Below are positions 19,265-29,081 of a stretch of DNA of 64,000 bases, in pieces. Source of the stretch: Stenotrophomonas indicatrix (GTDB taxonomy: Bacteria; Pseudomonadota; Gammaproteobacteria; Xanthomonadales; Xanthomonadaceae). Position 1 is the first letter of the stretch. Each line of letters opens with the position of its first letter. The notes beneath the pieces were generated by a model. That model did not search any database, had not been told where the DNA came from, and saw only the letters and a program-made list of their open reading frames with translations. The translations under genes and the position numbers were made by a program. The stretch covers positions 62,001-126,000 of the forward strand of contig NZ_PEJS01000002.1 of the NCBI RefSeq assembly GCF_002750975.1, read 5' to 3'.

Positions 19265-20467
19265 TCAGCCCTTGGCGACGGTGGCCACGGCCTTGGCGAC
19301 GTATTCCAGGTTGTTCTGGTTCAGCGCGGCCACGCAGATGCGGCCGGTGCCGACGGCGTAGATGCCGAACTCGTCGCGCAGGCGCTCGACCTGTTCGCGG
19401 CTCAGGCCGGAGTACGAGAACATGCCCGCCTGCTCGTTGATGAAGCCGAACTGCGGGGCGCCGGCGGCGGCCAGCTTCTCGACCAGGCCCTGGCGCAGGG
19501 CGTGGATGCGCTCACGCATCTCGGTCAGCTCCTGCTCCCACATCGCGCGCAGTTCCGGATTGTTCAGCACACCGGCAACCAGTGCAGCACCGTGGGTGGA
19601 GGGGCTGGAGTAGATCGTGCGGATCACGCGCTTGACCTGCGACTGCACGGCCTTGGCGTCAGCGGCGGTCGGCGCGACCATCGACAGCGCACCCACGCGC
19701 TCGCCATACAGCGAGAACGACTTGGAGTACGAGTTGGCGACGATGAAGCTGTTGATGCCGGCCTCGGCGATGATGCGCACCGCGGCGCCGTCCTGCTCGA
19801 TGCCCTTGTCGAAGCCCTGGTAGGCCATGTCGATGAAGGGGAACAGCTGGCGGTCCTTCAGCAGCTGTGCGACCTGCTTCCACTGGCTGACGGTGAGGTC
19901 GGCGCCGGTGGGGTTGTGGCAGCAGGCGTGCAGCAGCACCACGGTGCCCGCTTCCAGCTTGCCCAGGTCGGCCAGCAGGCCGTCGAAGTTGACGCCATGG
20001 GTGGTCGGGTCGAAGTAGGTGTAATCGACCACCTCGAAACCAGCGGCGCTGAACACGGCGCGGTGGTTTTCCCAGCTCGGGTTGCTGAGTGCGACGGTGG
20101 CGTGCGGCAGCAGCTTCTTCAGCACGTCGGCGCCGACGCGCAGCGCACCGCTGCCACCGACAGTCTGGGCGGTGGTGACACGGCCGGCGGCCAGCAGCGG
20201 CGAGTCCTTGCCGAACACCAGCTCACGGGTGGCCTGGGTGTACGCCGGCAGGCCATCGATCGGCAGGTAGCCGCGCGGTTTGGCTTCGTTGGCGAGCTGC
20301 TGCTCGATCTGCTTGACGGCGCGCAGCAGCGGAATGCGGCCGCTCTCGTCGTAGTAGATGCCCACACCCAGGTTGACCTTGGTCGGGCGGCTGTCGGCGT
20401 TGTACGCCTCGGTCAGGCCCAGGATCGGGTCGCCTGGGACCAGTTCCACGTTTGCAAAGAAGGACAC
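19265..20467 (-). CDS. tyrB: Aromatic amino acid aminotransferase (class I)
   Basis: A PLP enzyme of the AspC/TyrB group that transaminates aromatic amino acids, and possibly aspartate, with 2-oxoglutarate. A GTG start at 20467 gives VSFFANVELVPGDPILGL and 400 residues, the usual length; the ORF can be extended upstream but the extra residues look random. The PLP lysine lies in NSYSKSFSLYGERVGA, the substrate arginine region is GRICVAALN, and the CHNPTGADLT motif is present. The symbol is assigned by family resemblance to Xanthomonadaceae aromatic aminotransferases; aspC is the alternative. Confidence 0.9.
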   Translation of the reverse strand: MSFFANVELVPGDPILGLTEAYNADSRPTKVNLGVGIYYDESGRIPLLRAVKQIEQQLANEAKPRGYLPIDGLPAYTQATRELVFGKDSPLLAAGRVTTAQTVGGSGALRVGADVLKKLLPHATVALSNPSWENHRAVFSAAGFEVVDYTYFDPTTHGVNFDGLLADLGKLEAGTVVLLHACCHNPTGADLTVSQWKQVAQLLKDRQLFPFIDMAYQGFDKGIEQDGAAVRIIAEAGINSFIVANSYSKSFSLYGERVGALSMVAPTAADAKAVQSQVKRVIRTIYSSPSTHGAALVAGVLNNPELRAMWEQELTEMRERIHALRQGLVEKLAAAGAPQFGFINEQAGMFSYSGLSREQVERLRDEFGIYAVGTGRICVAALNQNNLEYVAKAVATVAKG

Positions 20468-20638
20468 GGCGGTACTCGTTCGGTAGACGGAAAGGGGGAG
20501 GAATTGCGCCACGCGGCTTGCGGCCTGTCGGCCGAAACCGACCCATCGTAACAAAGCCTGCCGGGGCTGGCCGCCGCCATCGTCATCCGCCTGCCCGTAC
20601 CATGGCGTGCGTTGCCGCCCGATCCATCAACCTGAATC

Positions 20639-22753
20639 ATGAATCCCAGCGCACGACGCCAATGCTTGCCGATTTCCGCCCTGCTGCTGCTGCCTTTGGC
20701 GGTGACGGCCGAGCCATTGCCGACCGCCCTGCCGACGGTGCAGGTGCAGGCCGCGCGGGTGCCCGGCGTCGACCCCTTCGCCCTGCCCGCCAGCCTGGAT
20801 ACGGTGTGGATCGACGCCGACCGTACCGGCCCGGGCACGCAGCTGTCCGAGGCGCTGGGCGGAGTGCCGGGCCTGCTGGCCCGGGACCGGCAGAACTTCG
20901 CGCAGGACACCCAGCTGTCGATCCGTGGCTTCGGCGCCCGTTCGACCTTTGGCGTGCGCGGGGTGCGGGTGCTGATCGATGGGGTGCCGGCGACCATGCC
21001 CGATGGTCAAGGCCAGCTGTCGCACGCCAGCCTGCTCGGTGCCGAGCGCATCGAGGTGCTGCGCGGGCCGTTCTCGGCCCTGTATGGAAATTCGTCCGGG
21101 GGCGTGCTGCAGGTGTGGAGCGCGCAGGGCCAGGCCGGTGACCCGTGGCGGCTGCGGGTGAATGCCGGTGCCGACAACACGCTCAGCGTCGGCGCGCAGC
21201 TGCGCGGGGCGGGCCCTGGCGTCGACTACAACGTGGCCGCCAACCATTTCAGCACCGATGGCTGGCGTGCCCACAGCCGCGCGCGGCGTGAATCGCTCAA
21301 CGCGCGCCTTGGCACCGAGCTCGCTGGCGGCCGCCTGGAGCTGCTGCTCAATGCGCTGCACGCGCCCAACGCGCAGGACCCGCTGGGCCTGACCCGCGCG
21401 CAGGTGGCGGCCGATCCACGCCAGGCCACGGCGGTGGCTGAGCAGTACAACACCCGCAAATCGGTGCGCCAGCAGCAGGCAGGCCTGCGTTGGACCCGTG
21501 AAGCCGGTGCGCAGCGCTGGCAGCTGATGGGCTATGCCGGGCAGCGCGCGGTGACCCAGTACCTGCCGATTCCGCCGGGACCGCAGGCCAACCCATTGCA
21601 TGCCGGTGGCGTGATCGACCTGGACGGCGGTTATGGCGGGTTGGACGCGCGCTGGGGCTGGAACGGCGATCTGTGGGGGCGCCCGCTGGACCTGGTGGTG
21701 GGCGTGAATGCCGATCGCCAGCGCCAGCACCGCACCGGCTACGAGAACTTCGTCGGCACCACCGTGGGGGTACGCGGCCGCCTGCGTCGCGACCAGATCG
21801 ACATCGTGCAGAACGTGGACCAGTTCGCCCAGGCGTGGTGGCAATGGAGCCCGCGCTGGTCGCTGCTGGCCGGGGTGCGCCACAGCGCGGTGCGCTTCGA
21901 ATCGGATGATCGCTACATCGTCGGGCGCAACCCGGACGACAGTGGTCGCCGTCGCTACCAGGCCACCACGCCAGTGGCGGGTGTCAGCTTCGAGGCAAGC
22001 CCGCAGTGGCGCCTGCACGCGGCGATCGGGCGTGGCTTTGAAACCCCGACGTTCAACGAGCTGGGCTACCGCGCCGACGGCCAGGCCGGGCTGGCGCTGG
22101 ATCTGGCGGCCGCCCGCAGCCGCAGCGTGGAAGTGGGCAGCAAATGGCATGCGCAGGATGGAAGACAGCTCGATATCAGCCTGTTCCGTGCAGATACCGA
22201 CGATGAGCTGGCCGTTGCCAGCAACACCAACGGCCGCAGCACGTACCGCAACATCGGCCGTACCCGCCGCCAGGGTGTGGAGCTGCAGTACCGGCAGCCG
22301 TTGGCCGAGCAGCTGGAGCTGCAGCTGGCCTGGACCTGGCTGCAGGCGCAGGTGCGTTCGCCCTATCTGGCCTGTGCGGCCAGCAACTGCGCAGTGCCCG
22401 ACACCGTGGTTGCCGCTGGCAGCCGCCTGCCCGGCGTGCCCCGGCAGCAGGCGTATGCCCGCCTGCAGTGGTCGCCGGGGCAGTGGCAGTGGGCGCTGGA
22501 AGCGGCCGCCAGCAGTGACGTGGTGGTGAATGACATCGCCACCGAGCGCGCACCGGGATACGCGCTGCTGAACCTGGAAGCCGGTCGCCGCTGGGCGCTG
22601 CAGGCCGGTGACCTGCGCGCATTCGCACGTATCGACAACGTGCTGGACCAGCGCTACATCGGCTCGGTGATCGTCAATGACGGTAACGGCCGGTTCTTTG
22701 AACCGGGGCCGGACCGCCGCGCCAGCATTGGCCTGCAGTGGTCATGGCGCTAG
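20639..22753 (+). CDS. TonB-dependent outer-membrane receptor
   Basis: A 704-residue receptor with a signal peptide (MNPSARRQCLPISALLLLPLAVTA). Its N-terminal plug has the motif LSIRGFGARSTFGVRGVRVLIDG and the ERIEVLRGPFSALYGNSSGG segment, followed by a 22-strand barrel ending with a C-terminal aromatic/Arg (LQWSWR). The barrel has few cysteines (CAASNC, probably an extracellular loop disulfide). The ligand is not apparent; the plug resembles siderophore/iron receptors more than the carbohydrate receptors at 34.7 kb and 61.1 kb. It starts 171 bp from the divergent aminotransferase gene. Confidence 0.9.
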   Translation: MNPSARRQCLPISALLLLPLAVTAEPLPTALPTVQVQAARVPGVDPFALPASLDTVWIDADRTGPGTQLSEALGGVPGLLARDRQNFAQDTQLSIRGFGARSTFGVRGVRVLIDGVPATMPDGQGQLSHASLLGAERIEVLRGPFSALYGNSSGGVLQVWSAQGQAGDPWRLRVNAGADNTLSVGAQLRGAGPGVDYNVAANHFSTDGWRAHSRARRESLNARLGTELAGGRLELLLNALHAPNAQDPLGLTRAQVAADPRQATAVAEQYNTRKSVRQQQAGLRWTREAGAQRWQLMGYAGQRAVTQYLPIPPGPQANPLHAGGVIDLDGGYGGLDARWGWNGDLWGRPLDLVVGVNADRQRQHRTGYENFVGTTVGVRGRLRRDQIDIVQNVDQFAQAWWQWSPRWSLLAGVRHSAVRFESDDRYIVGRNPDDSGRRRYQATTPVAGVSFEASPQWRLHAAIGRGFETPTFNELGYRADGQAGLALDLAAARSRSVEVGSKWHAQDGRQLDISLFRADTDDELAVASNTNGRSTYRNIGRTRRQGVELQYRQPLAEQLELQLAWTWLQAQVRSPYLACAASNCAVPDTVVAAGSRLPGVPRQQAYARLQWSPGQWQWALEAAASSDVVVNDIATERAPGYALLNLEAGRRWALQAGDLRAFARIDNVLDQRYIGSVIVNDGNGRFFEPGPDRRASIGLQWSWR

Positions 22754-22763
22754 GCGGGCCCCG

Positions 22764-22835
22764 GTAGCGCCGGGCCATGCCCGGCGATCGCGCAGCGCGG
22801 ACGTGACGGGTCCGCCGGGCATGGCCCGGCGCTAC
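22764..22835. repeat. SMAG/REP palindrome pair (GCCGGGC type)
   Basis: GTAGCGCCGGGCCATGCC at 22764 and its inverted copy ending in CTAC at 22835 form a head-to-head pair. It lies 10 bp after the receptor stop and 3 bp before the end of the converging small gene, where it may also serve as a shared transcription stop. Confidence 0.88.
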
Positions 22836-22838
22836 CGA

Positions 22839-23766
<928 letters not shown>

Positions 23767-23794
23767 CGCATGGTCTGCACGTGGCCGACACGGT

Positions 23795-23838
23795 TGTTTC
23801 ACGGTAGCCGGCTGAAGCTGGCTACCCCTGCTGAAACA
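23795..23838. repeat. Nested stem-loop in the ku leader
   Basis: Outer arms TGTTTCA (23795-23801) and TGAAACA (23832-23838) enclose an inner stem GGTAGCC / GGCTACC (23803-23809 and 23820-23826), itself a GTAG...CTAC palindrome. It ends 12 bp before the ku start codon and could act as a SMAG variant or a translational control element. Confidence 0.65.
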
Positions 23839-23850
23839 CAGGTGCGCATC

Positions 23851-24777
23851 ATGGCCCGCCCGATCTGGACCGGTACGCTTTCCTTCGGCCTGCTCAACGT
23901 ACCGGTCTCACTGATGTCCGGCGAGCGCAAGGTCGACCTGCACTTCCGCATGCTGGATTCGCGCGATCGCAAACCGATCCGCTTCGAACGGGTCAACGCC
24001 GACACCGGCGAGGAAGTGCCGTGGAAGGACATCGTCAAAGCCTACGAGTACGACAAGGGCAGCTACGTCGTGCTGGAGGAAGACGATATCCGTTCGGCGG
24101 CGCCGGAAAGCCATGAAACGGTGGAGGTGGAAACCTTTGTCGACGCCAGCCAGATCGACCCGCGTTACTACGAGAAGCCCTATCTGCTGGTGCCGGGTAA
24201 AAAGGCCGAGAAAGGCTACGTGCTGCTGCGGGAAACGCTGCGCAGCACTGGCAAGGTCGGTATCGCCCGGGTGGTGGTGCGCACGCGCGAGTACCTGTGC
24301 GCGGTGATGCCCAACGATGACGCGCTGGTGCTGATGATCCTGCGCTATCCGCAGGAACTGGTCGAGCCTGACGACTACAAGCTGCCCAGTGGAAAGCTTG
24401 CCGATTACCGCATCACCAGCAAGGAAACGGCGATGGCCGAGCAGTTGATCGAGTCGATGGCCGGTGACTGGGATCCTTCGCAGTACCACGATGAGTTCCG
24501 CGAACGCCTGCAGCAGGTGCTGAACAAGCGCATCAAGTCCAAGGGCGGCACCACCCAGGTGGAGGACGAGCCGGCACCGCGCGAGGACGCAACCACCAAC
24601 GTGGTGGACTTCATGGCGCTGCTGCAGAAGAGCCTGGATGCCAACAAGCGCACGCCGGCGAAGAAGGCGGCCGCGCGCAAGGCTCCAGCCAAGAAGGCAG
24701 CGGCGAAGAAGGCACCGGCAAAAAAGGCCGCCAAGAAGGCGGCAAAGAAAACCCCTGCGCGACGCAAGGCAGGTTGA
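23851..24777 (+). CDS. ku: Non-homologous end-joining protein Ku
   Basis: Bacterial Ku is a homodimer that threads onto broken DNA ends and recruits LigD. The 308-residue protein starts MARPIWTGTLSFGLLNVPVSL at 23851 (an in-frame upstream extension is rejected) and has the family core (DRKPIRFERVNADTGEEVPW, YVVLEEDDI, YYLVPGKKAEKGY-type segment). The C-terminus is a long lysine/alanine/proline tail of AKKA-type repeats (about residues 270-308), the DNA-binding extension found in many bacterial Ku proteins. ligD follows after 3 nt, so the two are an operon. The leader contains a stable stem-loop. Confidence 0.96.
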   Translation: MARPIWTGTLSFGLLNVPVSLMSGERKVDLHFRMLDSRDRKPIRFERVNADTGEEVPWKDIVKAYEYDKGSYVVLEEDDIRSAAPESHETVEVETFVDASQIDPRYYEKPYLLVPGKKAEKGYVLLRETLRSTGKVGIARVVVRTREYLCAVMPNDDALVLMILRYPQELVEPDDYKLPSGKLADYRITSKETAMAEQLIESMAGDWDPSQYHDEFRERLQQVLNKRIKSKGGTTQVEDEPAPREDATTNVVDFMALLQKSLDANKRTPAKKAAARKAPAKKAAAKKAPAKKAAKKAAKKTPARRKAG

Positions 24778-24780
24778 GCC

Positions 24781-27258
24781 ATGTCGCTGCATCAGTACCG
24801 CCGCAAGCGTCGGCTGGGCGGGGGGAGCGGACAGACCCCGGAGCCGGACGATGCACCGGCACGAGGCAATCCGAAGCGGCGGCCGATCTTCGTGGTCCAA
24901 CTGCACCACGCCAGCAGCCGCCACTACGATTTCCGCCTGGAAATGGATGGCGTGCTGAAAAGCTGGGCGGTGCCGAAGGGGCCGTCTCTGCGGGTGGGTG
25001 AGAAGCGCCTGGCGGTGGAGGTGGAAGACCATCCCCTGTCCTATGCCGGCTTCGAAGGTGATATTCCGGAAGGCCATTACGGCGCCGGCCACGTCGATGT
25101 GTTCGACCACGGCAGCTGGGCCTGCGAAGGTGATCCGTTGCAAGCACTGGCGGCGGGCAAGATCGACTTCGTGCTGCACGGGCAGCGCCTGGCCGGTGGC
25201 TGGAAACTGGTACGCACGGCGATGAAGGGCCGCCAGGTGCAGTGGCTGCTGATCAAGCGCGATGACGCGCAGGCACGAGATGCGGAGGCGGACGATCTGC
25301 TGCACACGCCAGAGCGAACATCCGCGAAGAGGTCCCGGGTTTCAGCGAAGGAGACGGCTCCAGCGCCACGTGCCGCACACCCACGCAAGGCCGATGCAGG
25401 CTGGCATGCGCGCGCGCTGCAGCTGGACGGGGCGCGCGACAAAAGCTACCCGCACCGGTTCAAGCCACAGCTCACCGACCACCGCGACACCGCGCCCGAT
25501 GGCGAGCGTTGGCTGCATGAGATCAAGTGGGATGGTTACCGGTTGCTGGCCGATGTGCACGAAGGTGAGGTGACGCTGCGCTCGCGCAATGGCCTGGACT
25601 GGACTGCCGATTTTCCCGAAGTGGTGCAGGCGCTGCAGGCGTTGCCGGTGCGCGATGCGCGTCTGGACGGGGAACTGGTGGTGCTGGACGACAACGGCCG
25701 CAGCGACTTCGCCGCGCTGCAGCGGGTGATCGACGGCAGCTCGAAACAACCGCTGCGCTACATCGTGTTCGACCTGCCGGGCGTGGCCGGGGTCGACATC
25801 AGCCGCGCGCCGTTGCTGCAACGCAAGGCACTGCTGAAGGAACTGATCGGCGATGCAGTTGGCACGCTGGCCTTCAGCGAGCACGTCATCGACCACGGCC
25901 CTGCCGTGTTCGAAGCCAGCGGCAAGGCGGGATTCGAAGGCATCGTCAGCAAGCAGGTCGATGCGCCTTACGTGAACACCCGCGCACGCAGCTGGGTGAA
26001 AGTGAAGCACGAGGACACCGATGAATTCCTGATCATCGGCCACACCGCACCCAAAGGCTCGCGGGTGGGATTCGGTTCGCTGCTGCTGGCCACGCCGGAC
26101 AAGGGCGGCCTGCGCTATGTCGGCCGCGTCGGTACCGGCTTCGACGATGAGGGCCTGCGCGCGCTGGCGGCCACGCTCGCACCGCTGGCGGTGAAGGAGG
26201 CGGTGCTGGAGCTGCCGGCGCACGTGCCGTTCCGTGCGGCCAGCGTGCGCTGGGTCAAGCCGGTGACAGTGGCCGAGGTCGCGTTCCGCGGCTGGGGCAA
26301 GGAAGGGTTGCTGCGCCAGGCCAGCTTCAAGCGACTGCGCAGTGACAAGAAGAAGGAGGACCTGGCGATGAGTGCAACACCGGCCGATGACGGCGACGAC
26401 GTTGCCATCACCCATCCCGAGCGCGTGGTGTTTGCGAAGAAGAAGCTCAGCAAGGGTGATGTCGCCGACTACTACCGGCAGATGGCGCGCTGGATCCTGC
26501 CGGAAATCAGTGGGCGACCGCTGTCGCTGCTGCGCTGTCCCGACGGCGTAGGCAAGGCGTGTTTCTTCCAGAAGCACCATGGCCAGGGCCTGGGTGATGC
26601 GGTGCATGCGGTGCCGCTGCAGCAGAAGAGCGGGCGCGAGGACTACGTCTATATCGATGACGAACGCGGCCTGCTGCAGCTGGTGCAGATGAACACCCTG
26701 GAACTGCATCCGTGGGGCGCGACGGTGGCCGATCCCGAACATCCCGACCGGCTGGTGTTCGATCTTGATCCGGGTGAGGGCGTGAGCTGGGCCGACGTGA
26801 AGCGCGGCGCGCGCGATGTGCGCGATCGACTGCAGCAAACCGGGCTGCAGAGCTTCGTGCGGCTGTCGGGCGGCAAGGGCGTGCATGTGGTGGTGCCCCT
26901 GCAACCCGCAGCCGACTGGGACGAAGCCAAGGCGTTCTGCGAGGCGTTCGCGCAGGCGATGGCCGAACAGGCGCCGGATCGCTACGTGGCGACGATGAGC
27001 AAGGCCAAGCGCAGCGGGGTGATCTTCATCGACTGGCTGCGCAATACACGGGGAGCGACCAGCGTGTGCTCGTGGTCGCTGCGCGCGCGGGAGAGCGCGG
27101 GAGTCGCGGTGCCGCTGCGCTGGGAAGAGCTGGCGCGCGTGAGCGCGGCCGATGCGTTTCCGATGGACAAGGCGTTGGCACGGGCGAAGCGTTTGAAGGC
27201 GGATCCGTGGCAGGGCATCGACGCGCTGAAGCAGACGCTGCCGACGCTGCAGCGGTAG
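24781..27258 (+). CDS. ligD: DNA ligase D (phosphoesterase-ligase-polymerase)
   Basis: LigD is the three-domain end-joining enzyme that works with Ku. Domain order here is phosphoesterase (about 30-160), ATP-dependent ligase (about 225-525) and primase-like polymerase (about 540-825), the Pseudomonas arrangement rather than the mycobacterial one. The phosphoesterase residues H42, H48, D50, R52, H84 and Y88 are present. The ligase nucleophile is K249 in EIKWDGYR, with motif IV EGIVSKQ and motif V SWVKVK. The polymerase metal-binding pair is D661 and D663 in DLDPGE. It is 825 residues long. Its TAG stop codon is shared with a SMAG GTAG, and a fragment of its 3' end is repeated downstream. Confidence 0.96.
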   Translation: MSLHQYRRKRRLGGGSGQTPEPDDAPARGNPKRRPIFVVQLHHASSRHYDFRLEMDGVLKSWAVPKGPSLRVGEKRLAVEVEDHPLSYAGFEGDIPEGHYGAGHVDVFDHGSWACEGDPLQALAAGKIDFVLHGQRLAGGWKLVRTAMKGRQVQWLLIKRDDAQARDAEADDLLHTPERTSAKRSRVSAKETAPAPRAAHPRKADAGWHARALQLDGARDKSYPHRFKPQLTDHRDTAPDGERWLHEIKWDGYRLLADVHEGEVTLRSRNGLDWTADFPEVVQALQALPVRDARLDGELVVLDDNGRSDFAALQRVIDGSSKQPLRYIVFDLPGVAGVDISRAPLLQRKALLKELIGDAVGTLAFSEHVIDHGPAVFEASGKAGFEGIVSKQVDAPYVNTRARSWVKVKHEDTDEFLIIGHTAPKGSRVGFGSLLLATPDKGGLRYVGRVGTGFDDEGLRALAATLAPLAVKEAVLELPAHVPFRAASVRWVKPVTVAEVAFRGWGKEGLLRQASFKRLRSDKKKEDLAMSATPADDGDDVAITHPERVVFAKKKLSKGDVADYYRQMARWILPEISGRPLSLLRCPDGVGKACFFQKHHGQGLGDAVHAVPLQQKSGREDYVYIDDERGLLQLVQMNTLELHPWGATVADPEHPDRLVFDLDPGEGVSWADVKRGARDVRDRLQQTGLQSFVRLSGGKGVHVVVPLQPAADWDEAKAFCEAFAQAMAEQAPDRYVATMSKAKRSGVIFIDWLRNTRGATSVCSWSLRARESAGVAVPLRWEELARVSAADAFPMDKALARAKRLKADPWQGIDALKQTLPTLQR

Positions 27259-27319
27259 TGCCGGCCGCTGGCCGGCAACTGCAGGTTTGCTGGGCTTGCC
27301 GGCCAGCGGCCGGCACTAC
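27255..27319. repeat. SMAG/REP palindrome pair overlapping the ligD stop
   Basis: GTAGTGCCGGCCGCTGGCC at 27255 and its inverted partner ending CACTAC at 27319, with a 20-bp centre. GTAG at 27255-27258 includes the ligD stop codon. Confidence 0.9.
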
Positions 27320-27327
27320 CCGTATCC

Positions 27328-27366
27328 GGGCATCGACGCGTTGAAGCAGCGGTTGCCGATGTTGCC
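27328..27366 (+). repeat. Partial duplicate of the ligD 3' end
   Basis: About 31 of 39 bases match ligD 27213-27251 (the codons for GIDALKQ and the following residues), starting GGGCATCGACGCG in both. It sits between two nearly identical SMAG pairs. It has no ribosome binding site or open start and is taken as a broken duplicate, not a gene. Confidence 0.75.
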
Positions 27367-27408
27367 TATGTCTGGACATTCACGGGCTTAAACAGCGACG
27401 TTGCAGTG

Positions 27409-27473
27409 GTAGTGCCGGCCGCTGGCCGGCAACTGCAGGATCATCGAGGTTGCCGGCCAGCGGCCGGCACTAC
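27409..27473. repeat. SMAG/REP palindrome pair, second copy
   Basis: Same length and arms as the pair at 27255-27319, differing mainly in about ten central bases. The two pairs flank the duplicated ligD fragment. Confidence 0.9.
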
Positions 27474-27483
27474 CGGTATCCGC

Positions 27484-27873
27484 TCAGCGCCGATCGCGCG
27501 ATGCGCGGCGGCCGAACCACCAGCCCAGCAGCAACTGCACCGGCAGCGAAACCAGCAGGCCGATGACGAACCAGTGCGGGAAGTCGCCGCCCATCACCCA
27601 CAGGCCATAGCCCGCGCCGAGCACCAGCAGTGACCAGATCGAGGTGCCATGCGCGCGTGGCCAGCACGGCGCGTAATACGTGGCGAAGGCAATGGCGGCG
27701 ATGCCACCCAGCACGGTGAATGCCAGGTCCCAGCCGAGCTGGGCCTCGCTTCCCGGCGTCATGCGCAGCAGCGATGGCAGCCAGCCCGCGGCACTGCTGA
27801 CCAGGGCAAGCGCGAGCAGCGCGCCGATCAGCGCGAGCAGGGAGAGAAAGACGGTCTTGAGCGTGCCGGGCAT
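27484..27873 (-). CDS. Small integral membrane protein, unknown
   Basis: A 129-residue protein starting MPGTLKTVFLSLLALIGALL at 27873. An upstream in-frame ATG at 27924 would add a basic, non-hydrophobic leader and is less likely. Four hydrophobic segments are visible (SLLALIGALLALALVSSAA, AFTVLGGIAAIAFATYYA, WSLLVLGAGYGLWVMGG, FVIGLLVSLPVQLLLGWWF). It ends with the basic tail GRRASRDRR. No family was recognised. It lies downstream of the alcohol dehydrogenase gene on the same strand with 105 bp between. Confidence 0.7.
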   Translation of the reverse strand: MPGTLKTVFLSLLALIGALLALALVSSAAGWLPSLLRMTPGSEAQLGWDLAFTVLGGIAAIAFATYYAPCWPRAHGTSIWSLLVLGAGYGLWVMGGDFPHWFVIGLLVSLPVQLLLGWWFGRRASRDRR

Positions 27874-27978
27874 GCGCGCATTGTACGACCGCCGGGGTGC
27901 GCGGCGCTGCCGGCAGATCGGCATGGCCGCCGTGCCCGTGGGAGAGGGAAACGGACACGGCGGCCATGCACAGGGGGG

Positions 27979-29007
27979 TCAGGCAGCGAAGTCGATCACC
28001 ACGCGGCCTTCGATGGTGCCGGCGTGCATGCGCGCGAACACCTCGTTGACGTTCTCCAGGCGGTCGGTGCTGACCGTGGCGGCAACCTTGCCTTCGGCGG
28101 CGAACTGCAGCGATTCCTGCAGGTCCAGGCGGGTGCCGACGATCGAGCCGCGCACGGTGACGCCGTTGAGCACCATGCCGAAGATGTCCAGTGGGAAGTT
28201 GCCCGGTGGCAGGCCGTTGAGCGAGACCGTGCCGCCGCGACGGACCATGCCCAGCGCCTGTTCGAAGGCCTTGGGCGAAACCGCGGTGACCAGCGCACCA
28301 TGCGCGCCACCGATCTCCTTCTTCAGGAACGCGGCCGGATCGGTGGTGCGCGCGTTGACGGTGACCTGTGCGCCCAGGCGCCTGGCCAGGGCCAGCTTGG
28401 CGTCGTCCACATCCACCGCTGCCACGTTCAGGCCCATCGCGCGGGCGTACTGCACGGCCATGTGGCCGAGGCCGCCGATACCGGAAATAGCCACCCAGTC
28501 ACCGGGCTTGGTGTCGGTGACCTTCAGGCCCTTGTACACGGTGACGCCGGCGCACAGCACCGGTGCGATCTCCACAAAGCCCACTTCCTTCGGAAGCAGG
28601 CCGACATAGTTGGCATCGGCCAATGCGTACTCGGCGAAGCCGCCGTTGACCGAGTAGCCGGTATTGCGCTGCGTTTCGCACAGCGTTTCCCAGCCACCCA
28701 GGCAGTGTTCGCAATGGCCACACGCCGAGTACAGCCAGGGGATGCCGACCCTGTCACCTTCCTTGATGTGCCCTACCCCGCCTCCCACGGCCACGACGTG
28801 CCCCACGCCCTCGTGGCCGGGGATGAACGGCGGGTTCGGTTTCACCGGCCAGTCGCCCTCGGCGGCGTGCAGGTCGGTGTGGCAGACGCCACAGGCCTCG
28901 ATCTTGACCAGCACCTCGCCCGCCCCCGGGCGCGGTACCACGACTTCCTCGATGACCAGCGGCTTGCCGAACTCACGGACGACGGCGGCCTTCATGGTTC
29001 TGTTCAT
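27979..29007 (-). CDS. Zinc-dependent alcohol dehydrogenase (AdhP/AdhA type)
   Basis: A 342-residue medium-chain dehydrogenase that interconverts alcohols and aldehydes with NAD(H). Catalytic zinc ligands are in [14 protein letters not shown] and GHEGVGHVV, the structural zinc cluster is [15 protein letters not shown], and the dinucleotide fold has [13 protein letters not shown]. The start at 29007 ([10 protein letters not shown]) is preferred over the ATG at 28995 because GGAGAA lies 8 nt upstream. It is the second gene after the aldehyde dehydrogenase (74 bp apart, same strand), so both are expected to be transcribed from the sigma-54 promoter at 30647-30662. Likely role: ethanol or related alcohol oxidation together with the aldehyde dehydrogenase. 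Confidence 0.92.
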   Translation of the reverse strand: MNRTMKAAVVREFGKPLVIEEVVVPRPGAGEVLVKIEACGVCHTDLHAAEGDWPVKPNPPFIPGHEGVGHVVAVGGGVGHIKEGDRVGIPWLYSACGHCEHCLGGWETLCETQRNTGYSVNGGFAEYALADANYVGLLPKEVGFVEIAPVLCAGVTVYKGLKVTDTKPGDWVAISGIGGLGHMAVQYARAMGLNVAAVDVDDAKLALARRLGAQVTVNARTTDPAAFLKKEIGGAHGALVTAVSPKAFEQALGMVRRGGTVSLNGLPPGNFPLDIFGMVLNGVTVRGSIVGTRLDLQESLQFAAEGKVAATVSTDRLENVNEVFARMHAGTIEGRVVIDFAA

Positions 29008-29081
29008 GCGTGCTTCTCCGTAGTGCGCTTGCAGACAGGATGGCGCCGGCCCCATGCCCGCGCCTTGATCCCGATCAATCC

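Noticed and set aside
17866..19440. Plus-strand frame of 524 codons opposite fbp
   Set aside because: It is antisense to fbp and to the start of the aminotransferase region, with no recognisable domains.
27255..27473. Repeated palindromes after ligD as a CRISPR array
   Set aside because: Only two units, strongly palindromic, with gene-derived sequence between them, no uniform spacers and no cas genes; they are SMAG elements.
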